Source: Aaosphaeria pasadenensis (lineage: Eukaryota > Ascomycota > Dothideomycetes > Pleosporales). From it: DNA of 64,000 nt. The stretch is taken from NCBI GenBank assembly GCA_022813625.1, contig JAKLMB010000022.1, positions 620,001-684,000 of the forward strand. The letters run 5' to 3'. The position numbers were made by a program, and so were the translations under genes. The notes under the pieces were generated by a model that was not told the origin of the DNA, searched no databases, and worked only from the letters and a program-made list of their open reading frames with translations. Every line of letters starts with the position of its first letter. Position 1 is the stretch's first letter. Below, in pieces: positions 25,715 through 35,675 of this stretch.

Positions 25715-27840
25715 CCGTGATCACTCGCCCACCTGGTCTCATCCCAGCCCAGCTCACGCCCAAGCCCAGGGGGGCCACGCGGTTGAGGATGGCGTTTGTA
25801 TGATTCCTCCTGCAGATCTGGCTGGGGACTTGAAGAGAGGGGGCGGGAGGGGGTGACTTTGGGGGTACCTGCGTGGTACCTGCCGAGTAGTCAAACTCAA
25901 CGTCAAGTCAAGAAAAGGGACGCAGGTGTACAGGGTCGATGGCTGGTTGGATGTATGTATGTTTGTATGGAGGTCGATATGACGACACCAAGGGGAATTG
26001 CTGTGCGATTAGAACGGACGGAGGGGGTCGTCAGTCGCTATTGAACGTTGTCCATGTTCATTGAAAGATGGGAGGGATGCCCCTTAAGAGAAGGGAAAGG
26101 GGAAGGGGAGGGAGGGACTGAAGGGGGGTTATTTCCGCTGAAGTGGTATCCGGGATCCTATATTCCCTCCACGATGCAGCTATCCTGGCGTCCATCATCG
26201 TCGTTTTATCAACTGTTGTTTTGTGTCGTCGATCTCTCTAAGATTGTAGATTTATAGATCTTGATTGATTGATTGATTGATTGATTCCCCTCCCTTCCCT
26301 TCCACCTTTCCTTCCTTTTGCGCTAGATGCTCCGGATCGCGAACAAGGCGGCGGCAGTCCGAACGAGTAACAATCGATGAAAACGTACCACATCATGCAT
26401 GCCAACGTCTCTCTCCCCCTCTTATCTGATCTCTGAGGTGATCGGGAAGGGAAGGGAAGTTTGGAAACTTTATTTATGATTTGGGTGGTGTGCATGTGCC
26501 ATGAAGGGGTCATCCGTCTGGTCGGTGTACCAGAGGGCATATACATGGGTTGTGAATGCCTGGTGATTGGATGGATGGGCTCGGGATGGCGTTCGGGATG
26601 GTCGGCATGTTCGGGAGGGGAGGGATGGGTGGATGGGTATGGATGTTTGCGGTGGTGATGTAATGTATCTGCTCTGTAGACATATAGTACCTGGGGTGCT
26701 GGATTATAGTGGTGACTGATCGTATGGGAATAACTCGGGCGCACAGGTGGCTGGGGGACCAATTGCTCTCATTTAGGGTAGGCAGATTGTCGCATGTAAG
26801 CCGAGAGGGAAGTAGAGCGTGACTACGTTGTATGTACTGGAGAAGTACTCTGTGTATCTACGAGTACAGTACCGTGTACAAGTAGTGGGAGGGGGAGACA
26901 AGCCGAGAACCGATTTGGCGGAATAGACGCTGTGCATTAGCATTGCTAGGCTGGCTGGCCTGGGGCAAATTAATTTAAGAGAAGAAAAAAAACTTTTTTC
27001 AAGTTGCTGTTTTGATTTTTTTTCTTCATCTGCCTTTTGGGATGGTGTTCAGGTACAGCGGAGTACAGTAATACACGGAGGAGATACTTGGAGTGGGTAG
27101 TCACCAAATCGGACACACGTGGGCAGCGACGGGCAACAAAGCCGCCTATGACAGACGTTTCCATGTTTGCTGGAGGAGTACGAGTAGCTTAATACTAGTC
27201 ACGCCTATCTAATTGGGTTAATGGCAGCTGAACCAAGGCCTAGGGAAGGGTTACGAGGAGGCCATTACGGGAGAGAGAAAAGGATGGGACCGGACTTGGT
27301 TCTCAGTCGTCCGACAAGTCCGACCTCGAATCTCGTGCGCCAATCGTACATTTTGATAGGGATAGAAGGCAGGAAAACAAATCATAATTATTAACTAGGA
27401 GGTCTTTACAGTATTTGTATTATTACTTTTTGACATTTATTGCTACAGAACGTTGTGTTCTGATGATCATTGTAGTAGAGGGTAGGCATGGAGACTGGAG
27501 AGACCTTGGGATTTGTTGCTTAGAATCAGAAGTGACGTGATTCGTCCGCGTGCAGACTTCCGTTCACCGATATTTTGATAGTCGATAGTCGATACCTGTT
27601 CACTTCTTTCACTTCAACAAACACTAAAAGACGATAGTATAGTTAACTAGTAGTTTCTGCGAACTATTACTATTACCACTGTTAACCTTGGTCGATTCAA
27701 GTAATTAATCAGACTGTCTACTTAGCTACTTGTCGCAATAATACGAGTAATCAATTAGGTAGCCATCTTACTTGTATTAGTCCACATCATCGCCATCGCC
27801 AGTTAGTCATTCCATCTTGTCTGCCGGTGGTTGCAATGTC
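25715..27840. other. Intergenic region between Tvp15 and the sreA leader
   Basis: More than 2 kb without a supported gene. It contains a (TTGA)n tract (26261-26287), G-rich GGAGGG/GGATGG stretches, an SreA-type GATA site at 26422-26430, and AT-rich sequence around 27.0-27.8 kb. Frames on either strand are low-complexity and unconvincing. Confidence 0.55.
26422..26430 (-). promoter_or_regulatory. SreA-type GATA site (ATCAGATAA on minus strand)
   Basis: TTATCTGAT on the plus strand is ATCAGATAA on the minus strand and matches the ATCWGATAA consensus known for SreA-family repressors. It lies about 2.8 kb upstream of the sreA ATG. Function is inferred from the match only. Confidence 0.4.
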
Positions 27841-28006
27841 ATCCATCTGTCTGCCCTGAATATCCTCTCCAGGTCGCCAGCTCTCCTTTTGTCATTCGTG
27901 TCTGCACACACACACACCTGCACTCTGCACTCTAACTCTGCACTCCTCTGCAACCTGCACGCCTCACACGCTGCCTGGTTCCCACACATTCACCCTTCCC
28001 TTCCCT

Positions 28007-28045
28007 TCCCCTACCTTACCCTACCCTACCCTACCCTAACCTACC
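28007..28045 (+). repeat. Telomere-like CCCTA/CCTAC tract 1
   Basis: Imperfect run of CCTTACCCTACCCTACCCTA, followed by a single CCCTAA. It resembles, but is not, the canonical fungal telomere unit CCCTAA. It sits inside the sreA upstream region. Confidence 0.7.
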
Positions 28046-28928
28046 TCCCTTCCCCCCCACTTTATTAATCGTCCGTCACTCTTCATCTCCATTCTATTTT
28101 CTACCCATTCGAGTAACCTCACGGAGCATCTAACCACTACTCGACTACACGATACTACACACTTAACCACACTTACTCATTCCCAATTTACCCAGTCTGG
28201 TCTGGCCTATTTCCAATCCTCTCCTCACAGTCCAATTACCCGTCTCGCATTACTACAACAAAAGCACCGTCCATCACTTCCACATCCCACTTCACGTATT
28301 CCTTTGGCAATGACGAAATTTCTATCTCTCTAATTGTCTGACATCTAAACTCCCTCGTCACCGCCACTATCCGTTATAACAAAATCCATTCCTCCCATCT
28401 ACCACTACCTCCTTACGAATACCTCTACTACCACTACTACTACTCGTACCGCTCTTCTACTTCCACTACTACCACACGCGACGGCTACATCTTCTTCTCC
28501 ATCTCGTTCGTCCGTCGTTGCACCCCTTCCAAGACCAGTCAAGATCTGGCCACCCGCAGCCTACACACACCTAAACGCCTCCGACCACCACGCCAACGCC
28601 TACGCCTACGTTCCTCACTACTACCACCACTACCGGTAGTTTACTAGGATTACTAGTATTACTACGAGTACGATTACTACCACCATCTACCATCATCTAT
28701 CTATTACTCCGTACTTCTACTACTACTATACCACCACGACAACCTGCTTTCGCATAGCTACCTACTCACGCAACACCTTCTCCCCATATCTCCCCTTCGC
28801 TCACTCTCCTCACCCTCTCACTTGACACTCACATCACTCACTCCTTTGTTCGCTGGATCACGCTGTACCGCCACACACGTCGCCGTCCATCAGGTGCCTT
28901 GCCTCCTACTTACCCACAAATCCACACC

Positions 28929-28957
28929 CCCCTACCCTACCCTACCCTACCCTACCC
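28929..28957 (+). repeat. Telomere-like CCCTA tract 2
   Basis: Five consecutive copies of the pentamer CCCTA. Same unit and same orientation as the tract about 0.9 kb upstream, and about 240 bp before the sreA ATG. Confidence 0.8.
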
Positions 28958-29196
28958 ACGAGACGTTCCCTCCACTCGCTCCATCTTGACTTTCCTTGTC
29001 CCTCACGCTACTTCTGTACCCACGTTTCGGGAACTCTTATTAGTCTCCCCATACGCACTTAACGGGCCGACTATCTGGATATCCAATCCCCAAGTCCACG
29101 TTCCTATCTTCTTACACTTCCCCCCTTTGCCGCACTTGCTGGTGCTGGACGGCACTTTGCGGTCCTCTTCGCCACCTTTCACTCCTTTATCGTGAT

Positions 29197-31003
29197 ATGG
29201 CGCATGGTTCTGGGAGCGGAGGCACGTCCTTGGCTCCTACCCCTACCCATCCTCATCACCTATCTAGAGAACACAGCAAGGAGGACATCGAAATGGCGGA
29301 GAACCTCAGTCTCCTAAATAACTCACAAGATCATCACTCTCGAAAACCCGAACTCAGCCCTCAGCTCCAACAGCAGCAGCAGCCCCAGAAGCCGCTGTCT
29401 CCGCAGGCTGCCGTATCACCGCCACCCCAGCAGCAACAGCAACCGCAACACCAACAAAGCCCAAAGCCGCACGTCTACCACTCTCTCCAGGATACCGTCC
29501 CGCTGCAGACACCCGAACAGCCAGAAGACGCACCCACGCCTGCCACGATAGCCTCGACAACAAGAAGCACCGCTCCGCTAGGGAATGCGCCAGTGACCGG
29601 TCAGACCTGCAGGTACGTCCCCCATAATTCAATCACGCTGTAGGCGCGCCTTTGTGCGCTATCGCCAGACACACGATCACTCATATCTTGAAATCTTTGA
29701 CGCTGATGGGAATGCAGTAATTGCGGGACGACGAGAACGCCCCTGTGGCGCCGCTCACCGACTGGAGAGACCATTTGCAATGCATGCGGCCTGTATCTCA
29801 AGGCGCGCAACCAATCGCGACCGACCAATCTAAAGCGCAACACCGGCCCGCACCCCATAGATCAAGGCCACCAAAGCCCTACGCCTGGCCAGAGTTTCGA
29901 CCGAACTGGCTCACCCACAAACTCTGCCGGTCCATCCAGAGGCCAAACGTATGTCAGCGCTGAGCACGTCGCTTCTGGGACTTGCCCGGGTGGGGGCAGA
30001 TGCAACGGCACGGGAGGTCAGCAAGGCTGCAATGGCTGCCCGGCGTTCAACAACCGAGTTTCCAAGACCGCCCAGTTTGCGTTGGCACAAGCAAACGCCA
30101 CTGCAGGATCCAGCGACGGACCGAGTGGGGGCGAGGGAAGTGCTCAGTCGGCCGTTGCAGGGACAGCCGCCATTCCAGCTTGTCAGAATTGTGGAACGAC
30201 GATCACGCCGTTGTGGAGGAGAGACGAGGCTGGGCATACAATATGCAATGCTTGTGGTAGGTGGAATGGTTGCTTGTCATGTCTTTTATGAAGGTTTTGC
30301 GTTGTGGATGTGCAGACGATACTGACAAGTCAATGCAGGGCTATACTACAAACTTCATGGCGCACACCGCCCGGTCGCGATGAAGAAACAGGAAATCAAA
30401 CGCCGCAAACGTGTGGTACCTGCAACTGGAGATGCTACCGCCTCGTCCATAGCAAGCACCTCTCCACAACAACGTGCCGCCGAGACCCCACGATTCGAGC
30501 ACTCCGTCTCACCAGACCCCGCCACCGCCATCGAATCCAGCGAGAGCTATGCGCCGTCTCCGGAACCTCCTAGGGGTCCTATCGCCGTCGACTTCACAAA
30601 CTACAACACCAGAAATAACCCGTCCGTTACCTCCCACCCGCAGGGTCCTGCAACACCGTCCGGCATGGTCCCTGGTGCGCCCTCGCCCCGAAAACGGAGC
30701 CTCAGTGCCCATCTCGAAGAAGAGAAGCCATCGACACCCGTAAACCCTATTCCTCACCGCCCGAACGCCATCTCCTCAATCCTGAATCATCCCACGGATG
30801 CACCCGAAACAAACATCGATCCATCACTTTCACACTCGCACCCTGCCCGCACACACTCTGCCGCAAACTCGAACGCTTCGAGAACCAGTCCCGCCTCGCA
30901 GGAGGACAAGTTCGCAAGGAGAGATAGGCTGAGGCGCGAAGCCGAGGCCATGAGAGAGGAACTAGCAAGGAGGGAGAGGGAATTGGAACAAATGGGTGAT
31001 TGA
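29197..31003 (+). CDS. sreA: SreA-type siderophore/iron-uptake GATA repressor
   Basis: Iron-sensing nuclear GATA factor (SreA/SRE/Urbs1 family) that represses siderophore synthesis and iron uptake when iron is plentiful. Exons 29197-29612, 29718-30256 and 30339-31003 give 539 aa. Residues 1-137 are Gln/Pro/His-rich. GATA finger 1 has Cys 138, 141, 159 and 162 (C-x2-C-x17-C-x2-C, with TPLWRRSPTGETICNACG). The family-defining cysteine-rich region between the fingers has Cys 228, 234, 243 and 246 in CPGGGRCNGTGGQQGCNGCP. Finger 2 has Cys 294, 297, 315 and 318. A basic stretch KKQEIKRRKR follows, then Ser/Pro-rich sequence and a C-terminal coiled coil (RRDRLRREAEAMREELARR). Introns split finger 1 just after its first Cys and finger 2 just after its last. 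Two fingers plus the four-Cys region separate it from single-finger AreA and Nsd factors. Confidence 0.95.
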
Positions 31004-32439
31004 TTTCGCCAAAACGGGGGGCACGCATTACAGTTTTTTCTCCGACACGACACAGCAGGCCAAAAAAAAGTAACATGACCAAAAAAGGTGTATTGGGAAC
31101 TTTTCAAAAAACCAACTTTTAGCGTGCACAATCCGGAGTAGACTGGGATCAAAAACTGTTTTTCTTCTTCTTGCTTTGCTAGATGTAGACATGGGGGGGG
31201 ATGCCTGTCGTTGTCCTGCCAGACTGTCTGTCTCTTCTCATGTCTTTACTTTTTGTCTCCTCCAATCCGGTTTTTTTGTTCCTTTGTTGCGTTCTCCATG
31301 CGTCACGATACTACTACGGGGGCTCTTCTTCTTCATTCTTCGGAAACTCTTTTTTTCAAGCACGGGAAATCAACGACGTTATGAATTTGGGAAATAGGTT
31401 CAATGACAGGGAAGGGATTTAACTCGGTCAAAGGATAGGGTCTATCTAATTGATTTATATTCGTCGGTGCGTCCGACTTTGTCGCTATTCGTTCCACGTT
31501 TCTTGCTTTGAAAAATATAAAGCAGGGCGGGGTGGGGGAGGTGGAGATGATGTGATGGATGAATGAACCCACATTCGACTGTTTCACTCGAATTATGCGG
31601 GGAGGAATGGGGGAGTGGCTGTTTGTTGTTGGTAAATGACATTCTACCTTCGTTGACTACAAGGAGGTATGTCATTGATCCGTGGAGAAGGGAAAAGGGG
31701 AAGAGAACTCAAAGACAAAGTAGTTCACTGCACCTCGACTGTTCGAAATCTTTTGTCCTCGAACTACGAGCAAACCTTCCCCCACACCAACCTCCACCTC
31801 ACCATCTTACGAACAATCGTTCCCCTCCGACTGTTTCCATTATACATCTTGTTGTGTCTGTATGCCAGCCAGCTCATTCTTCACCCATATGGACAGGTAA
31901 ACATGATTACGAAATAAGCAATCAAGCAACCTTGGAAGCATTGCACGGCCCATCACCAATTCACTCGTTCTGTTTCGACCGGTCAGTCGGGTGTGGTAGG
32001 ATGGGCGTAAGTCAGTATAACGATGAGGGCTTTACTCGCGGTGCTGTGTATGCATGTTCGGTTGAGTGAGCATGAGGGAAGGAGGGATGGAGGTTCTAAC
32101 ACACTGTTTGCTTTCCAGGAGATGATTTTTTTCGATGGTGTATATTATAGAGTACACTCTATGTGCACCATGAGAGAGTGTGACTCAGTCTATCCAAATC
32201 GCATCTCCAAACATATCAAACCGTCCTCCGAATCCAGAGAGAAAAACTTTCGATGCTTACATTCAAAGCACCAAGAAAGAGTGAACTTCCACGATGAACA
32301 CAAGCATGCATCCATCAAATATTCACTCTTATCCCATCTCATCATCTCACCTCACCTCACCACACCATACCCTCACACCCTCAAATGCCCACCCCTGATT
32401 GGCCGCACACACCTCACACGTGACCTCCCATAACCTCCC

Positions 32440-32448
32440 TTATCAGAT
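32440..32448 (-). promoter_or_regulatory. SreA-type GATA site (ATCTGATAA on minus strand)
   Basis: TTATCAGAT on the plus strand is a perfect ATCWGATAA match on the minus strand, 1.4 kb downstream of the sreA stop codon and just outside the inverted-repeat cluster. Confidence 0.45.
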
Positions 32449-32476
32449 CCCCGGGCTCACTTCACGGTCACCGCCA

Positions 32477-32760
32477 TCCACACTTTTCCCCCAAACCTTC
32501 CTAATCCGGCAACTCATTCTTTATCAGATCGACTTTGGGACGGTGAACCCGCTGACTTGCCGACGGTGAAGTGAAAGGCCACGCGATCTACACTTTTTCG
32601 TCTCACCTACCGTATTAGGAAGGTTAAGTCACATGATAGATACGAAGCAAGCGGAGAGTTACCGGATTAGGAAGGTTAAAGAAAGGTGTGGATTGCAGGG
32701 CCTGAGTTCACCGTACCCAGGGAACGTGGGAAGAGGTGAACAACCTGCCTAATGCGGTAA
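32477..32760. repeat. Inverted-repeat cluster with four copies of a 19-20 bp motif
   Basis: Arms at 32477-32514 and 32657-32692 are inverted copies of each other (TCCACAC at the outer ends, CCTTCCTAATCCGG inside). The core TACCGNATTAGGAAGGTTAA occurs at 32608-32627 and 32660-32679 on plus, and at 32495-32513 and 32742-32760 on minus. GGTGAA/TTCACC words are scattered between. This may be a small terminal-inverted-repeat element or a cluster of protein-binding sites; the sequence alone does not decide. Confidence 0.7.
32521..32529 (-). promoter_or_regulatory. SreA-type GATA site (ATCTGATAA on minus strand), second copy
   Basis: TTATCAGAT, identical and in the same orientation as the site 81 bp to the left. 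It lies inside the inverted-repeat cluster, seven bases after the left arm. Confidence 0.45.
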
Positions 32761-32973
32761 TTTAATGGATTTGCCGTCGATTACGGTGGCCCATCTGTTC
32801 ACCGCGCCAAGGGATGTGATAATGTGTTCACTGCTTTTTATGTAGGTGAACATGCGTGATGTAGAAGGTTTAAGGGGGTATGTCCACGTTTGTTAGGGTG
32901 GGGAAAAAGGGCTTGCTGCGTTTAATGGGGATTTAGGGAGTTTCCTGGTGGGGAAGGTTAGGTGGTGGTTGTG

Positions 32974-33021
32974 GAGATGGGATGGATGAGATGGGATGGA
33001 TGGGATGGGATGGGATGAGAT
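32974..33021 (+). repeat. GGATG-type short tandem repeat
   Basis: Alternating GGATG, AGATG and GGGAT units over about 48 bp (for example GGGATGGATGGGATGGGATG). Confidence 0.75.
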
Positions 33022-33673
33022 GTACGGACTCGTCATTTTGTATCTTGAATGCGAGATGATCTCCGGAAGTAATGGGTTGAAATGTTAATTAGTTTCCTAT
33101 GTCTCTTGTTGTACGCCGGCGGCACGGTACGACTTGTAGAGTTAAGGACCCTTTTTGTACGCATCACAATCTTCCACCTCTTTTACTCCATCACACCAAC
33201 AAGACATGATACATATCATACAATCAGACAGCCACATCCAAACTCACGCGCCATCAACCTCACTCTCTCCACTCACCAAACCAGCACCTCCAAAATCCTC
33301 GGCTAGATTAGGGGGCACGTCAACCCTTCTCGGCGCTGGGCCTTCCCCATCCGGCATAGCCTACATAATCTCCATCGTATCTTTTCCCTCCGCCATCCAA
33401 ACATGATCAGAGAAAAGTCTTGGGGCTAAGATATCCTAAGTCCCTCGGCTGCTTAATAAAAACGAAATGTCGTTCGCCTCGCGCATCCGCGCCCCTCCCC
33501 CTAAGGTCGCTGACGCGCTGTGTTGCATGCAAAGACACACGGCCATGAGTCGGTTTCTGAGTGCCAGCGGCTGCTGTGCGAGGCGAGGATAACGAAGGAA
33601 GGTATTGTGTATTGCTTGTTTGATTTGATTTGGGCGTCGGTGGGTTATCGCGGGTGCTAAAGAGGTGGTATTA

Positions 33674-33724
33674 TCGCATCGCATCGCATCGCAACGCATC
33701 ACTGCGCATCGCAGCGCATCACTG
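33674..33724 (+). repeat. GCATC pentamer tandem repeat
   Basis: Runs of CGCATCGCATCGCATCG, then degenerate units such as GCAACGCATCACTGC, over about 50 bp. It lies about 200 bp before the mannosidase ATG. Confidence 0.8.
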
Positions 33725-33929
33725 CTTGAGCGTGGGACAAAGCCCGGGAAGATTCGACGAGCAGTCAGTCCATCGATGGGCTTGCTATATTATACCCTTC
33801 ACGCATTTTGAATCCATATTCAGTCTTTCCAAGCAACGAGGATACCCGGAAGCTGGTAATATCATTATCGCAAACCACATAAGTCGCCATCCAAAACGGG
33901 ATCTCACGACGACAACAAACAACTATATA

Positions 33930-35675
33930 ATGTATTCTAAACAACACAAACCCAGGCGGATACCCTGGTTGGACATCACAGGCATATCGCTCATCACCCT
34001 GGTCTTCATAATCCTATGCGCCACGCTGCTACCATGGAAGAAGACGACATCAACCACCATAGGAAAACCTAACATCTGTCCGAATCGACCACCGAGTCCT
34101 GCCTTCGTACCAGACACCGAAGGGCGATATAACTGGAGAGATTTCCCGGCCAAGTATCCGGTCGAGTCGTACGCTTCTCTGCCAACAGACGAGCCGGCGC
34201 CCATTCCAAGGATCCAGTTCAAGTTCGGACGGTCGACGCCTGCAGAACAGAAGAAGAGACTTGAACGACAGGAGGCCGTCAAGGCGACTTTCAAGCGATG
34301 CTGGCAAGCATACAAAGACTTCGCGTGGACGAAAGACGAATTGATGCCCATGTCGGGCGGCTCGAGAGAAACCTTTGGCGGTTGGGGCGCCACTCTTATC
34401 GACAGCCTCGACACGCTCTGGATCATGGGTCTGCAGGAGGAATTCGCAGAGGCCGTCGAGGCGGCCGTCATGGTTGACTTCTCGCCCAAGGGCGGGGAGA
34501 TCAACATGTTCGAGGTCATCATCCGCTACCTCGGAGGCTTCATCGGCGCATACGACGTCTCCGGCTGCTTCGACAAGCGGCTGCTGAACAAAGCCGTCGA
34601 GGTCGCAGACATGGCGTACGCTACCTACGATACGCACAACCGGATGCCAGTGACGCGGTGGGACCCGCAGAAAGCCGTCGATGGCGAGGAGCAGCTCCCA
34701 CCGTACTCTGGCTCCATCGCCGAGTTGGCATCCGCAAGTCTGGAGTTCACACGTCTCTCGCAGCTCACTGGAGACATGCGGTACTTCGACGCGGCGAAGC
34801 GCATCACGGACGTCCTCCACGCGCAGCAGAACCTCACTCGTCTACCCGGCATGTGGCCCAAGGACATCGACCAACGGATGCCGAACTTGAAAGTCGGCGT
34901 CGAGTACACGCTCGGTTCGATGGCGGACTCAGCCTACGAGTACCTGCCCAAGATGTACCAACTCCTCTCTGGCCGCGGCGACGAAGCAAATCGATATCTC
35001 GACATGTACACCTACGCCATGTCCACCGCCATCAACGCGACCCTATTCCGCCCAATGCTCCACGACAACGCGGACATCCTCTTCGCCGGCACGCTCGACA
35101 AAGGCAAACGCCTCAACATCGGCATGCACCTCTCCTGCTTCGTCGGCGGGATGCTCCTCCTCGGCGGACGCATCTCCTCAAACACCACGCACCAGTCCCT
35201 CGGCCTCAAAGTCACCGACGGCTGCGTCTACACCTACCACTCCACCCCCTCAGGCATCATGCCCGAAGAATTCTCCATGGCCGCCTGCCCCTCCCTCTCC
35301 GCCTGCCCCCTCACCGGCATCCCCTCCACCTCCGCACCCTTCGACCAAGTCCTCGACCCCCGCTACATCCTCCGCCCCGAAGCCATCGAAGCCGTCTTCT
35401 ACGCCTACCGCGTCACAGGCGACACGGCCTACCAGGACGTCGCGTGGGCGATGTTCGAAGCCATCGACACGCACACGCGGACGAGCATCGCGAACGGCGC
35501 GGTCGCGGACGTCATGAGTGAGAGTCCTGGCACCGAGGATAGCATGGAGAGCTTTTGGCTCGCGGAGACGTTGAAGTATTTTTATCTAGTGTTTGGGGAC
35601 GAGGAGGTGTTGGGGTTGGATGAGTGGGTTTTTAATACTGAGGCGCATGCTTTTAGGATACCTGGGGGGACGTAG
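33930..35675 (+). CDS. GH47 class I alpha-1,2-mannosidase, type II membrane protein
   Basis: Trims alpha-1,2-linked mannose from N-glycans in the ER or Golgi; a Ca2+-dependent inverting enzyme. Single exon, 581 aa. A short basic cytosolic tail (KPRR) precedes a signal anchor at about 17-35, the type II topology of processing mannosidases. The catalytic (alpha/alpha)7 domain starts near 115. Family motifs are GGWGATLIDSLDTLWIMGL (about 150-168), GMHLSCFVGGML (about 398-409, with the conserved Cys), LRPEAIEAVFYAYRVTGD (about 480) and the Ca2+-site loop FNTEAHAF near the C-terminus, where many relatives have NTEAHP. The ATG at 33930 was chosen because it starts just before the anchor; the same frame is open upstream only through untranslated sequence. 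ER versus Golgi subclass is not settled. Confidence 0.93.
   Translation: MYSKQHKPRRIPWLDITGISLITLVFIILCATLLPWKKTTSTTIGKPNICPNRPPSPAFVPDTEGRYNWRDFPAKYPVESYASLPTDEPAPIPRIQFKFGRSTPAEQKKRLERQEAVKATFKRCWQAYKDFAWTKDELMPMSGGSRETFGGWGATLIDSLDTLWIMGLQEEFAEAVEAAVMVDFSPKGGEINMFEVIIRYLGGFIGAYDVSGCFDKRLLNKAVEVADMAYATYDTHNRMPVTRWDPQKAVDGEEQLPPYSGSIAELASASLEFTRLSQLTGDMRYFDAAKRITDVLHAQQNLTRLPGMWPKDIDQRMPNLKVGVEYTLGSMADSAYEYLPKMYQLLSGRGDEANRYLDMYTYAMSTAINATLFRPMLHDNADILFAGTLDKGKRLNIGMHLSCFVGGMLLLGGRISSNTTHQSLGLKVTDGCVYTYHSTPSGIMPEEFSMAACPSLSACPLTGIPSTSAPFDQVLDPRYILRPEAIEAVFYAYRVTGDTAYQDVAWAMFEAIDTHTRTSIANGAVADVMSESPGTEDSMESFWLAETLKYFYLVFGDEEVLGLDEWVFNTEAHAFRIPGGT

Larger units (their letters stand above)
27841..29196 (+). 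promoter_or_regulatory. Long C/T-rich upstream region and probable leader of sreA
   Basis: About 1.3 kb of plus-strand sequence dominated by C and T with (CA), (CCTAC/CCCTA) and (CTA) micro-repeats. It has no credible ORF and ends at the sreA ATG. Fungal transcription-factor genes often have such pyrimidine-rich promoters with long 5' leaders. The transcription start cannot be placed by eye. Confidence 0.5.
31004..33929. other. Intergenic region between sreA and the GH47 gene
   Basis: Nearly 3 kb with no supported gene. 31.0-32.3 kb is the 3' flank of sreA and nondescript sequence. 32.4-32.9 kb holds the GATA sites and repeat cluster listed separately. GGATG-type (32974-33021) and GCATC-type (33674-33724) short tandem repeats follow. 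The last 200 bp are the probable promoter and leader of the mannosidase. Confidence 0.55.

Noticed and set aside
33630..33929. Extension of the GH47 frame 100 codons upstream
   Set aside because: The upstream part starts at a non-ATG codon, runs through the GCATC repeat and has no protein-like composition; the ATG at 33930 directly precedes the membrane anchor.
34658..35521. 287-codon plus-strand ORF rich in Arg/His/Pro inside the GH47 gene
   Set aside because: Frame-shifted shadow of a GC-rich coding exon; composition is artefactual.
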